64,000 nucleotides of DNA, from the NCBI GenBank assembly GCA_016946835.1, contig JACVTC010000011.1:1616001-1680000 (forward strand), written 5' to 3'. The DNA comes from Neocallimastix lanati (nom. inval.) (taxonomy: Eukaryota; Neocallimastigomycota; Neocallimastigomycetes; Neocallimastigales; Neocallimastigaceae). The notes beneath the pieces are model-generated. The model ran no database searches, was not told where the DNA came from, and saw only the letters and a list, made by a program, of their open reading frames with translations. Shown here in pieces: positions 1-10,600 of this stretch. Numbering within the stretch: the first letter of the stretch is position 1; each line of letters opens with the position of its first letter. The position numbers and the translations under genes are program-made.

Positions 1-3000
1 TCCAATATTATGAGCCTCTAATATTAATTTTATTCTTTCATTAAGATCGGTTACTAATTTTCTATAATTGTTACCATCAATAAAGTAGTCAATACCATCA
101 ATAGTGGTGAATTTTTCATTGATAAAATCATGTATTACTTTGGATAATAAGGCTTCATTTTCATCATTCGTAATATCATGGTTAATTATTTTCGTAGCTA
201 AAACTACATTTTCTTTATTATTTTTCATTCGGGATAGGGCATCAGCAAGCACATTCTTTTTACCGGTTTCATATCTAATGTCTACACCAAGCATACTAGC
301 TGTCAAACACCATCTAGTTTGCCTTGCATTATGTGGTTCCTTATTTTTGAACAACCCTAGTAACGGTTTATGGTCCGTATATACAATAGTTGGTATTGGA
401 TTTCCATCTATATACGGTTTTAATTTAGTTATACAATAATATAGGGCAGCACCTTCTAGGTCCGTTATACCATAATGCTTTTCTGCTCTGGTCAAACTTC
501 TACTAATAAAGTGAATAGGGTGTTCTTTTCCAGTTTCATTATCTTTTTGTAATAACACACCTCCTATTCCATCATAAGAAGCATCAGTACGTATAATAAA
601 TTCTTTATCAAACTGAGGGAAACTTAATATGGGTGCATTTATTAGTTTTTCTTTCAGTACTTCAAACGATTTTTGGTGTTCACTAGTCCAAACATACTTC
701 ACACCTTTCCTTAATAATTTACACAAACACGCAGTAATTTGTGAATATTTATCGATGAAATTTCTATAGTATCCAACAGCTCCTAAAAATGAACGTAATT
801 CATGGATGTCCTGAGGGGGTTTCCAATCTCTGATAACCTCGATTTTACTATCAAGAGGTTTTAAGCCTTTAGTGGTTAATCTATGCCCCAAAACATTCAC
901 TTCTGTTTTCATGAAGTGACACTTTTCAATATTAAGTTTTAATCTATTTTCTTTGAGTATGGATAAAACTTGTTGAATATGTTGGAGGTGTTCTTCAACT
1001 GTTTTAGAGTATATAAGTATATCATCGATAAAATTATAAACACACTTTCCTATTAAAGGAAATAGGATTCTATTCATTTCTCTTTGAAAGGTTGCAGGAG
1101 CGTTGGTTAAACCAAATGGCATAACTTTAAATTGGTAGTTACCAAACTTAGTGGTGAAAATTGTTATACCAATACTTTCTTCCTCCATTAAAATTTGGTG
1201 ATATCCAGAGTATAAGTCAATGGTAGTGAAGATAGTTGCACCATTGAGACTATCAAAAATTTCATCAATGTATGGTATAGAATAAGAATCCTTTATAGTA
1301 GAATCATTAACCTTCCTATAATCTACACACATACGCCATTTCCCATTAGGCTTTGGTACTAGAACAATAGGCGAAGACCATTCAGAATTTGAAGGCTCAA
1401 TTAACTTTTTATTAATTAACTTAGTTAATTCTTCCTTTAAAATATCTGTCTTTAATTTTGTTAGCCGATAAGCTCTTTGTTTTATAGGTTTGGTACCAGC
1501 TTTTAGATTTATTTTGTGTGGTGAAAGCAATGATGGTGTTAATTCCTCAGACGACGTAGCAACAATTTCTATATTGTCCTCTAATAGGTGTATTATATCA
1601 GTTCTATATTTATCATTTAGAGTATTCATAAATATTGTATTATGTATATATTCCATAGGTGGTAATCCTTCTAATTTCTTTAATTCCCCATCAGCATATT
1701 TTTCCTTACTATTATCCTCAAGTAATTTGTTAACACTACAAATATATTTTTCGTCAATTGCAGAATTATTTATTGGTGTAATAGAACTGATAGTACCATC
1801 CATGTTATATTTACATAAGCAATTATTTAAGGGATTAATAAATAATCTATTATCAACTATAGTTTTTAAATTAATTAGCATGTCATAAAATGGTTCCTCT
1901 TTTTCTACAATTCGGAAATCAATTAACAATGAAAGCTCATTAATTTTCACAGGTATCCTAACGACTATTCCTTCAGAGTATTCATCGTCTCTAGTGGCAA
2001 GCATTATTCTACCACAACTATGACCAACAACGGTATATTGGTATGGTAGAGAATTATAATATTTTTGTGACATAATATTTAAATTACTACACGTATCAAT
2101 AAGTAATTTTCCAGATACACCATCAACAGAGGCATCTACCATTGCAATATCCTCCTCTGTTATTTCTGTACTTTTACTTTTATAGTTATGATCAACATTA
2201 TTAACTAATGTTGTAGTAGCAACTACATTATTAATAGCGCCAACAACATTAGTGGTGGCTTTTACTAGTTTTAAACCTTGGGAAACTTGACTTCTTATTT
2301 TAGGCGCAGCATTCCAAAGCTGTCCAAAGGTAATATTACACTTGGTATTGCTTAAATCATCCCATACATCATATTCCTTATAATTAGAAAGCATTTTAAT
2401 AATTCGATTTACCCGAGGTATTTTCATACTATTATTATTATCATTATTATTATTATTATTAATACCATCTGTATTAATTAATTTATTCAATATATTTTTA
2501 TTATTCGTTACATGATTATTATCGATAATAGTTTCATTATTATTAATATTAATAGTATTATTATTATTAATATCATTTACGACTGGGGTTTTTCTAATAG
2601 TTCCGTTGTTACTATTATTAGGATTACTAGTATTATTATTATTATTTTTGTCTTTTTTTCTTTCTCTAGTTTGGTTAATTTCCCTTGGAGCTTCTACATT
2701 ATCAACTTTTGAAGTTATTTCCTCTTTATTAGTAATTAAGTTTACATTAGACTGACTGGATGATGCAGTTTCGAATTCTTTAGAATTAGTACTAGATTTC
2801 AAAAATCTTTCTTTATCACGTATTGCTTTTTCAATTTTCTTTTCTTTATTGATATTTGGTTGCATAATTATTGATGTTTGCAACTGTTTCTTATGAGGTA
2901 TCACCTCTTCAGTTTCCAATTCTCTTTCTTTTCTTTTTCTTAATTCAGGAGTGTTTATAGGTCGTGGATTATCACGTAGGCTTTTATGAATTTTCCTTCC

Positions 3001-3194
3001 TTTTCCATTATCTAACTCAACATCACTTCCATCAAGTTTTCTTTTTGCCGCACCGACAAAATATTCTCCTACCTGATCATGACTTTTGATAGTATAATCC
3101 ACTCTGTAGTCTTTACTTTCTGCATCAGAAGAATTGGAAGTATATTTTAATGAAGCTATTTTTTTGATGGGAGTGCTTCCTCTCCCTTCTACTG
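1..3194 (-). CDS. pol: Ty3/gypsy pol polyprotein, C-terminus beyond window (element 1)
   Basis: Minus-strand frame open from the gag/pol boundary to the window edge; no stop was found. It aligns throughout with the intact pol at 7696-11511. In order: an Asn-rich N-terminal region (the ATT-rich stretch near 2430-2640), a retropepsin-like segment reading LIDTCSN near 2090, reverse transcriptase with FIDDILIYS near 1020, RNase H with a TDAS-type motif near 585, and the start of the integrase zinc region at the edge. The product would copy element RNA, process the polyprotein and integrate cDNA. The frame is -1 relative to gag (3189-4148), so expression should need -1 frameshifting at 3195-3201. 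The protease has Cys where D-[ST]-G has Gly. Whether the rest is intact cannot be seen. Confidence 0.9.
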
Positions 3195-3201
3195 GTTTAA
3201 A
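3152..3201 (-). promoter_or_regulatory. Putative -1 frameshift signal with pseudoknot (element 1)
   Basis: On the minus strand the heptamer T TTA AAC (3201-3195) is in register with gag codons TTA and AAC. After an 8-nt spacer holding the gag TAG, GGGAG (3186-3182) can pair with CTCCC (3173-3169) around an 8-nt loop. Loop bases GAAGC (3179-3175) can pair with GCTTC (3156-3152), giving an H-type pseudoknot with 5-bp stems. Pol lies in the -1 frame. Confidence 0.75.
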
Positions 3202-4148
3202 GGTCCTTTGGAAAAAATCTGTTTCTTATTTTCTTCTATAATGGCTTGTAGTTTGGGACAATGTTGTTGATAATGTCCAGGTTCCTTACAGAAGAAACAG
3301 GTTTTGACGGTAGAGTTTCTTGGTCCACGTGTAAGGTTCTCCCTTTCACTTTCATCAGAAACTTTCCTATTGTCCCTGTTTTCATAAGTATTTCTTGGTG
3401 GTGAACTACGACTCTTATTATAATTATTATTATTATTGTTGGAAACATTTCTATTAGGACTTGGTACACGATGTAACCTCACAGCAAGTCTATCCACTTT
3501 TTCTGCAATTTCATAAGCCTTTGAAAGTGGTATATCATCAATTAAAGTTACTCTTTTCCAGGCCTCAATATTATTCTCAAGTGCATCAGCATAGTCCAAG
3601 ATACTGATTTGTTTTTTGTGAGTTTTATCTAATTTTAAATATAATGTCCGATATCTTTTATTAAAATCCCTTACTTTTTCATTTCTACCAATTTTAAGAG
3701 CACGCAATTCCCTTAATAAGGTATTCTGATCTTCCTTTGCCCCATAGAATACTTCAAGAGCGTTGACGATCTCGACAAAAGAAGGATAACGGTTAGTTCT
3801 AACACTATCATTACTAGAACTACTTGAACTAGTAGAGCTACTGGTGCTAGATCCTGACATCTCACCAGTATCAGTGGAACCATTCAATTCTACATCTTCT
3901 TCTGCTGTAGTAGCAGGTAGTTCTAATTCTTGGATAATTTGTCTTGGTTCACCAGTAGACGTTAATAGGCAAGCAACAAAAATAGTTTTTGGATCAGTGA
4001 TATTTTGTAATTGGATCCATAACTCAATTTCAGAAGCCCAAGATTTTATATCCAAATGGTCCTTGTTTAATTTATCAACATATTTTAGTTCCTTTTTAAG
4101 ATCTTTAAATGAAGGAACATTAGTAGTATCATTAGTAACTGAAGCCAT
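3189..4148 (-). CDS. gag: Ty3/gypsy Gag (element 1)
   Basis: 319-residue Gag from the ATG at 4148; the frame is open upstream to 4193 but has no earlier ATG. The N-terminal half is a capsid-like region (SFKDLKKELKYVDKLNKD, IKSWASEIELWIQ) matching the other Gags here. A Ser-rich stretch follows, and near the C-terminus (about residues 284-297) a CCHC zinc knuckle, CFFCKEPGHYQQHC, expected to bind element RNA. The ORF ends in TAG eight codons after a conserved FSK/YSK motif. The last sense codons contain the heptamer T TTA AAC, the presumed frameshift site into pol. Gag should assemble virus-like particles in the cytoplasm. Confidence 0.9.
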   Translation of the reverse strand: MASVTNDTTNVPSFKDLKKELKYVDKLNKDHLDIKSWASEIELWIQLQNITDPKTIFVACLLTSTGEPRQIIQELELPATTAEEDVELNGSTDTGEMSGSSTSSSTSSSSSSNDSVRTNRYPSFVEIVNALEVFYGAKEDQNTLLRELRALKIGRNEKVRDFNKRYRTLYLKLDKTHKKQISILDYADALENNIEAWKRVTLIDDIPLSKAYEIAEKVDRLAVRLHRVPSPNRNVSNNNNNNYNKSRSSPPRNTYENRDNRKVSDESERENLTRGPRNSTVKTCFFCKEPGHYQQHCPKLQAIIEENKKQIFSKGPLNQ

Positions 4149-4205
4149 ATTTCTTGAGTAGAAATTATACAGTAATATAGGTAAAATATTCAAAATAAAA
4201 TAATA

Positions 4206-4206
<1 letters not shown>

Positions 4207-4248
<42 letters not shown>

Positions 4249-4690
4249 GTGTGTGAGTATGTTATAGATATATATAATATAGTATTAGAATTTATAAGTT
4301 TACAAACACTTCAGAGATTAGAAAAAAAAAAAATAAGTAAGTTTACAAACACCTCAGAGATTAAAAAAAATAAGTAAAAATTTATGAATCTTTACTTTAT
4401 TAATATCAAACTTATATTAATTTATTAATATCAATATTACTAAATATTATTTTATATTATTAAATATTATTAATATTCATGTATTCTTATTATATATTAT
4501 ATTCATGTAACTTTATTAATATCATGTAATTTTATTCAAAAAAGTTCGTACTATAAAATGGTTAATTAATTATTTTTATTTTATTATATTTTATTTTATT
4601 TTAATTTAGTTTAGTTTAGTTTAGTTTGTTTAATTTTAGTATAAGTTATGCCTAACTGTTAGATTCGTCTGGTATCCGAATCCTGGAGGC
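4207..4690. other. AT-rich leader or junk DNA with a short direct repeat
   Basis: No gene seen. It begins with a poly(T) run (4207-4244). A ~25-bp unit containing GTTTACAAACAC and CAGAGATTA occurs twice (about 4296-4321 and 4339-4364). The rest is AT-rich up to the LTR-like repeat. By position the first part could be the leader upstream of the element 1 gag, but the conserved leader block is not in it. Confidence 0.5.
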
Positions 4691-4696
4691 GGACCA

Positions 4697-5340
4697 TGTA
4701 ACGAAATCTTCAGTTAGTAAAATTAGAACCTTGGTTCAATGGTTAGTTACATTGACCATGACCAATACTTCATGGGTTCGACTCACACCTCAACCCATTT
4801 TGCATTGATAATTATTTTATTAATTATTTTATTAATTATTAATAATATCTTCTTGAATATTCTTTCTGTATAAAATTATAGAAAGTTAAAGATTCTTTCG
4901 GTTCGTAATTCAACCGAAATGAATTTAGAAATTCTTATTATATAAATTATTTTATTCTTTTTTGATAAGATTCATTTTCATCAATTAAAATCTATATTCT
5001 AGAAACTTTACATTATTAATTATTACAAACATATTTCTAAATATTTCTTTAAAATTATTTTTACATGTTAAAACTGTTTTTCCGTTAAAAGTATAAATAG
5101 TGCGAACTTCACGAATGAAAATATTTTTCTTCGTGCTTTTATTAATAATAATTAACGTATAAGTAATTCGAAATATTACCTTGTTGATTAATATTAATAA
5201 TTATTTTAAATTTTATAATTAATAAAAAATATTTCTAATAAAACGAATTATTTATACAGATAGTGTAAACCTATTGAGTTTTCTCCTTTCTGTGTTTCTA
5301 TACCACGTCCCGCCGTTACAATAGAAGCACCTCCGTTACA
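4697..5340 (+). repeat. tRNA-headed LTR-like repeat, copy A
   Basis: Begins TGTAACG and ends CGTTACA. Near its left end are sequences matching Pol III A box (TGGTTCAATGG, 4732-4742) and B box (GGTTCGACTC, 4775-4784). Farther right are AAACTGTTTTTCCG, a TATA-like AGTATAAATA (about 5090-5100), TTCTTCGTGCTTTTATTAA and AACGAATTA, all repeated in order in copy B at 14926-15434. It abuts a gag fragment at 5341. TG...CA ends and an internal TATA box suggest a solo LTR; the tRNA-like head suggests a SINE or a composite. No convincing target duplication was found, so the ends are approximate. Confidence 0.55.
4732..4784 (+). promoter_or_regulatory. tRNA-like A box and B box (internal Pol III promoter)
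   Basis: TGGTTCAATGG fits the A-box consensus and GGTTCGACTC the B box, with starts 43 bases apart as in tRNA genes. The T stem and acceptor stem do not pair, so this is tRNA-derived rather than a working tRNA gene. Confidence 0.5.
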
Positions 5341-5487
5341 CTTTAACTCATTTGCCCAGGAGTTGATGTCAAGGTTTTGTTTAGTAAGCTTTTCAAAATC
5401 TTTTAATTCTTTCTTTAATTCTCTGAAGCTAAGCTTACTTTCTGGAGTACTCTCTGTTGGAGTACTGGAAGTACTGGATGTTCTCAT
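5341..5487 (-). pseudogene. gag: Truncated gypsy gag, N-terminus only
   Basis: The ATG at 5487 opens a Gag N-terminus with LSFRELKKELKDFEKLTKQN and DINSWANELK, aligning with residues near 1-45 of the two full Gags. After ELK the reading frame runs into the right end of repeat copy A and stops at 5248, so the remaining Gag is missing. It lies just downstream (minus sense) of a conserved leader block and a primer site, so it belonged to a third related element or to a recombined element 1 leader. The other side of the repeat does not resume gag, which implies a deletion or recombination rather than a simple insertion. Confidence 0.75.
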
Positions 5488-5642
5488 AAAATAAAATTTA
5501 TTGTATCTATAGAATGCTAAACCTCGTAATGTATAAATTGTTATAAAAAAGTAAAAATAAAAAAAATTAAAAAAAATAAATCTTTTAACTAATAAAATTA
5601 TTAATTATTTATTATTATTAATCACTTATTAAATTATAATAA

Positions 5643-5808
5643 TCGTGCAATCTGATAGTACACACTGTCTGACGTGCAGCTTACCTCTTGAAAGGTGTCA
5701 TGTCACGCGTGTGCCACGGTTACTATTTTCAATATAAAAAATAGCAGTCCAGAGCCTACTAGCCCAATTACTATGTAGGATAAACTTAACCCGGAAATCT
5801 ATGCACGA
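5643..5808 (-). other. Conserved structured leader RNA block (gypsy, copy 1)
   Basis: About 166 nt, far less AT-rich than its surroundings and highly similar to 13182-13343. Terminal TCGTGCA (5643-5649) and TGCACGA (5802-5808) are complementary. CTATTTT (5723-5729) and AAAATAG (5738-5744) form a hairpin with an 8-nt loop. Both stems show compensatory changes against the other copy. It lies between the primer site and gag, as packaging or dimerisation signals do in retroelements. Confidence 0.7.
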
Positions 5809-5966
5809 ATATTAGTTTAATTTAATATTAATTAATATTTTTAACAATTAATAATAATTAGTTAAAAATATAAAAATTGTTTTTTTAAAAATAATTATTT
5901 GTTTTATTAGAAAAATTATTTATTAATATTATAATTTTATCCCCAATGTATTAATTTATTATTATA

Positions 5967-5985
5967 TTCCCCGATATCTCCACCA
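5967..5985 (-). promoter_or_regulatory. Primer binding site (gypsy, copy 1)
   Basis: Minus-strand TGGTGGAGATATCGGGGAA starts with TGG, the complement of tRNA CCA, and is identical to the site at 14008-14026 next to the 5' LTR of the intact element. An LTR of this copy would begin a few bases to the right, near 5994; its far end was not identified. Confidence 0.7.
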
Positions 5986-6764
5986 ATTTTTCATGGTATG
6001 GTTCATATAATTTTAGGAATATAATAATAATTAACACAAATAATAAAATTACAATAAAAAAAAATAATTTGTTTTAAAATCAATATTTATTTATTTAAAT
6101 TTATAAAAGAAAAATAATAATATAATTATTTATTTAATAAAAAGAAAGTTATTGATTATATTTTATTTCACTAAAATTACATGTATTTATATTTTTTTAT
6201 CAAATTAAAATTTGTAAAGCCTAACTATTTTTTTAATAAACTAATTACTAATTATTTTTATAAATAAAACATTTAAATTGAAATTGAATTATTATTTTAG
6301 TTAATAATATTATTGTTATAAATAGTAGTTATATATTATTGAATTATTAATTATTTAATAATAGTTTAATACTAATATATATAAAATAAAAATAAAGAGA
6401 TTATACAGAATATTTTATTGTGGTTTAGTTAAATTTAGTAATTAAAAATAAATTTAAATTGATAACAAAATTTTAATAACTAATTAAATAGATTTGATTA
6501 TTTTCAATATAACATAATACAAAAGAAATATAATATTAATATATTAAGTGGGCAAGGACAATATTCTTGGCTAAAGATTTTTAATACATTATAATGGAAT
6601 CGGATCGATAATTCAAAAAGGAATTATAAGTTAATTAGTGATTTATTAACTTAAGATTTCTATTTAGTAATATTTGAAGAATATTGGAAAGTTCCAATTA
6701 TATAGAATAGAATAATCTATAAGGTTAGAATAATTTATATTATTCTAGCACAATTAGTATTATT
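5986..6764. other. Probable degenerate 5' LTR of element 1 plus AT-rich DNA
   Basis: No gene. By position beside the primer site the first part should be the 5' LTR of the minus-strand element, possibly starting TGGTATGG at 5994. No second copy is in the window to define its end. Confidence 0.35.
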
Positions 6765-6784
6765 TGTTCATTCTGTATTAGAGT

Positions 6785-7125
6785 TGTTAAGGTTTTAGAG
6801 AATTAAATAAAAATAAAGTAAGGAAACACAAATTTTATTTATTTATTTATTATTTTTATTTATAAATTTATTTGATTTTATTTGATTTTATTTTATTTTA
6901 TTTGATTTTATTTTATTTTATTTGATGATATTTAAAAATTAGTAGCAAAATTTACAACTATTTATACTTTTTTTCAAGGCATAAAAGTTGTTCTTGCCAC
7001 TAAATTACATTTTATTTATTTTTTTTTTTTTTAAAAACTATTAAATTTAAATTGATTTTTATAATTAATTATATAAAATTTAATTATAACAATATAAATA
7101 AAATACATTTATAATATTAATAAAA

Positions 7126-7181
<56 letters not shown>

Positions 7182-7677
7182 TTATTTATTTAAAAATATC
7201 TAAAATATTACTAATAAGAATTTATTTAATTGGCTATAATTTTTATTACAATCTGTTAAAATATTCAAATAAAAATAAAAATACTATTCTAATATAAAGG
7301 TTTTTAATAAAATAAAATATTTTTCAATATAAAATAAAACATTTCGATATAAAATTTTATAATAAAAAGTTAAAATATAATATATAAATTTTTAATTATC
7401 AATATATAAAAATATTATTAATATAAATTTTCATTATTAATATAAAAAAAATAAGATTTATTATTAATATTGCTAATATAAGTTTTAAATATATAAAAAT
7501 ATTACTATTAATATAAGATTTAATATAAAAATATAAAGTTTAATATAATTTTTGATTTAATTTTTGATCTTTGGATTTAAAAATTTATTAAAGTACAAAA
7601 ATAATAATGTACACATAATGTATTAGAAATAAATCGTAGATTTAATTAAGAATGCATTATTTAGTACATTCTTATCA
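6785..7677 (-). repeat. 3' LTR of gypsy element 2
   Basis: 893 bp, same length and apparent sequence as 14033-14925. Very AT-rich, with a poly(T) run (as written on the plus strand) at 7128-7179 and (TTTGATTTTA)-type repeats at the left. Confidence 0.92.
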
Positions 7678-7695
7678 AGATGCCCCGACGAAGAC

Positions 7696-10600
7696 TCAAG
7701 CTTCTCTGTAAGCGGAGTTAAACTTTACTAAATTTTTAAAGTGAACATTCCTATCGAGTTGCTTTCCAGTCTTCTGATCGATTAGGGTTGCCGTGTTGAA
7801 TTGAATTTTTAAAATTTTAAATGGTCCATTGTAATATGGTTCTAGCTTAGTGCGGCTAAAGTTTCTAACAAGAACAAGATCACCAGCCTTTAATTCTTTT
7901 CCTTTTTTCATACTTATTTGTTCTTCTCGTCTTGTTGCCCAATACTTGTTAGCATTCTTCACATTTTCGCATGCTTCTCTAGTCCATTGATAATGACGAA
8001 CAAATTTTTCCATTAAGATTTCATCATATGATTTACCTGCATTTTCAATTGTTCTTATGGCTATATCATAAGGCTGTTGGTCTTCTCTTCCATATACTAA
8101 TTCAAAACTAGAATGTCCAGTAGCTGTATTTTTGGTAGTTCGAAGTGCCCATAAAGCAGAAGGTAAAACTTCATCCCAATCTTGATTTTTCCTTCCTAAT
8201 AAACGGAGTAATTTTCCAATTTCTTTATTTCGATTTTCAGTAAGGCCATTTGATTCAGGGTGGTAAGTAGCTACAAATTTAACATATACATCATAAAGAT
8301 CAAGAAAGATTTTAGTCATATCAGAAGTGAATTGGACTCCATTATCAGTAGTAATAACTTGAGGTACACCATGTCTTGCAAAAACGTTTATTAAAAATTT
8401 AATTATATCAGAGGAAGTTATGTTTTCAGTGGGTTCGGCTTCAACCCATTTGGTAAAGTAATCAACAGTTACTATAATATATTGATTATTATTTCTTGTT
8501 TTTGGTAACGGTCCTATAATATCTAATCCTAAATGCACAAAGGGACCCTCCACTTTAGTTGGATGGTTTTCGGTTGGTTCTGGATATGGTTGAGGACGAT
8601 TTAATTGGCATTTTTCACAATTACTAACAATTCTTTTGATATCTTTAATCATATGATTCCAATAAAAGTTTTTCTTAAGTCTTTGATATGTTTTGTAATA
8701 TCCTTCGTGGCCAATATTATGAGCTTCTAAAATTAATTTAAACCTTTCATTTTCGTCCGTTATTAATTTTCTATAATTTCCATTGTCGATAAAGTAATCT
8801 TCACCATCAATAACAGTAAACTTTTCATTAATAAATTCCTTTATAACCTTAGATAATAATTCTTCATTATTTCCATTAGTAATTTTTGTTAATAATATCT
8901 TTCTCTCTTCCTTACTTTTCATTCTTGAAAGAGCATCAGCTAACACATTCTTTTTGCCTGATTCATATTTTATATTAATTCCAAGCATACTAGCGGTTAG
9001 ACACCATCTTGTTTGCCTTGCATTCAAAGGTTCTTTATTCTTAAATAAACCAACTAATGGTTTATGATCTGTGTAAATAGTTGTAGGTAATGGATTTCCT
9101 TCAATATAAGATTTAAATTTAGTCATACAGTAAAATAAAGCTGTTCCTTCTAAATCGGTAATACCATAATTCTTTTCAGCTTTCTTTAAACTTCTACTTA
9201 TAAAGTGTATTGGATGCTCCTTACCGGTTTCTTCTTCTTTTTGTAAAAGAACTCCACCAATTCCATTATACGAAGCATCAGTTCTAATGATAAAAGGTTT
9301 GTCAAATGACGGAAATTTTAGAATAGGTGCATTGATTAATTTTTCTTTTAGGAGTTCAAAGCTTTCTTGTTGTTCTTTATTCCATTCATATTTGGTATTC
9401 TTTTTCAATAATTTACATAAAGGTGAGGTAATTTGAGCATATTTAGGAATAAAATCACGATAATATCCCACTGCTCCTAAAAATGATCTTAATTCATGAA
9501 GTGATGAAGGGGCTTCCCACTTCTTAATAGCTGTTATTTTACTTTCCATGGGACTTAATCCTTTAGTAGTAAGTTTGTGACCTAATACATCAACTTCAGT
9601 TTGAAGAAAATGGCACTTTTCAATATTAATTTTTAACTTGTTTTCTTTAAATACTTCTAATACTTGTTTAATATGAATTAAATGTTCTTCGATACTTTTT
9701 GAATAGATCAAAACATCATCAATAAATACATAAACAAATTCACCAATAAAAGGGAATAAAATTTTATTCATTTCTCTTTGGAAGGTTGAGGGAGCTCCAG
9801 TAAGTCCAAAAGGCATAACCTTAAATTGATAATTTCCAAACTTAGTAGTGAAAGTGGTTACTTCAACGCTTTCTTCATCCATTAAGATTTGGTGAAAACC
9901 AGAAAATAAATCAAGAGTTGTAAATATTTTAGATCCTCCGAGACTATCAAAAATTTCATCTATATATGGAACTGAATAAGAATCTTTTTCTGTCATATCA
10001 TTGACTTTTCGGTAGTCAATACACAAGCGCCACTTTCCATTGTGTTTTAGAATGAGTACTACTGGAGATGACCATTCTGAACAGGATGGTTCTATCAATC
10101 CTTTCTTAATAAGCTTTGTAAGTTCTTCTTTTAAGATATCTGATTTTAATTTAGTTAACCTATAACTTCTTAATTTTACTGGCTTTGCATTTGCTTTCAA
10201 ACGGATCTTATGTGGTGAAAGTTTAGAAGGAGTTAGTTCTTCTGTTGAAGTGGCAACTATGTCAATCATTTCTTTGAGAATTTTAATAATTTGTTCTTTA
10301 TAATCTTTATTTAAGGTACTTAAAAATTCATCACTCTCAATAAATTCCATTGGAGTTAATTCCTTTATAATTTCCTTTTCATTATTCGTTTCTTTAACTT
10401 TTCTAATAGTGCAAATTATACTTTCTTCATCATAATATTGATTATTTATTTTAGCTATTTCTTCGTATTCACTTTCTGACAAAAGTTTACATAAACTGTT
10501 TAAGGTCGGATGAATAAATAAACAATGATCGATTTGAGTTTTAAAGTTTATTAACATATCATAAAATGAGTCTTCTTTCTCAATAATTCTAAAGTCCGCA

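Noticed and set aside
104-439. Plus-strand ORFs in 1-4200 and 11331-11731
   Set aside because: Antisense shadows of gypsy gag and pol.
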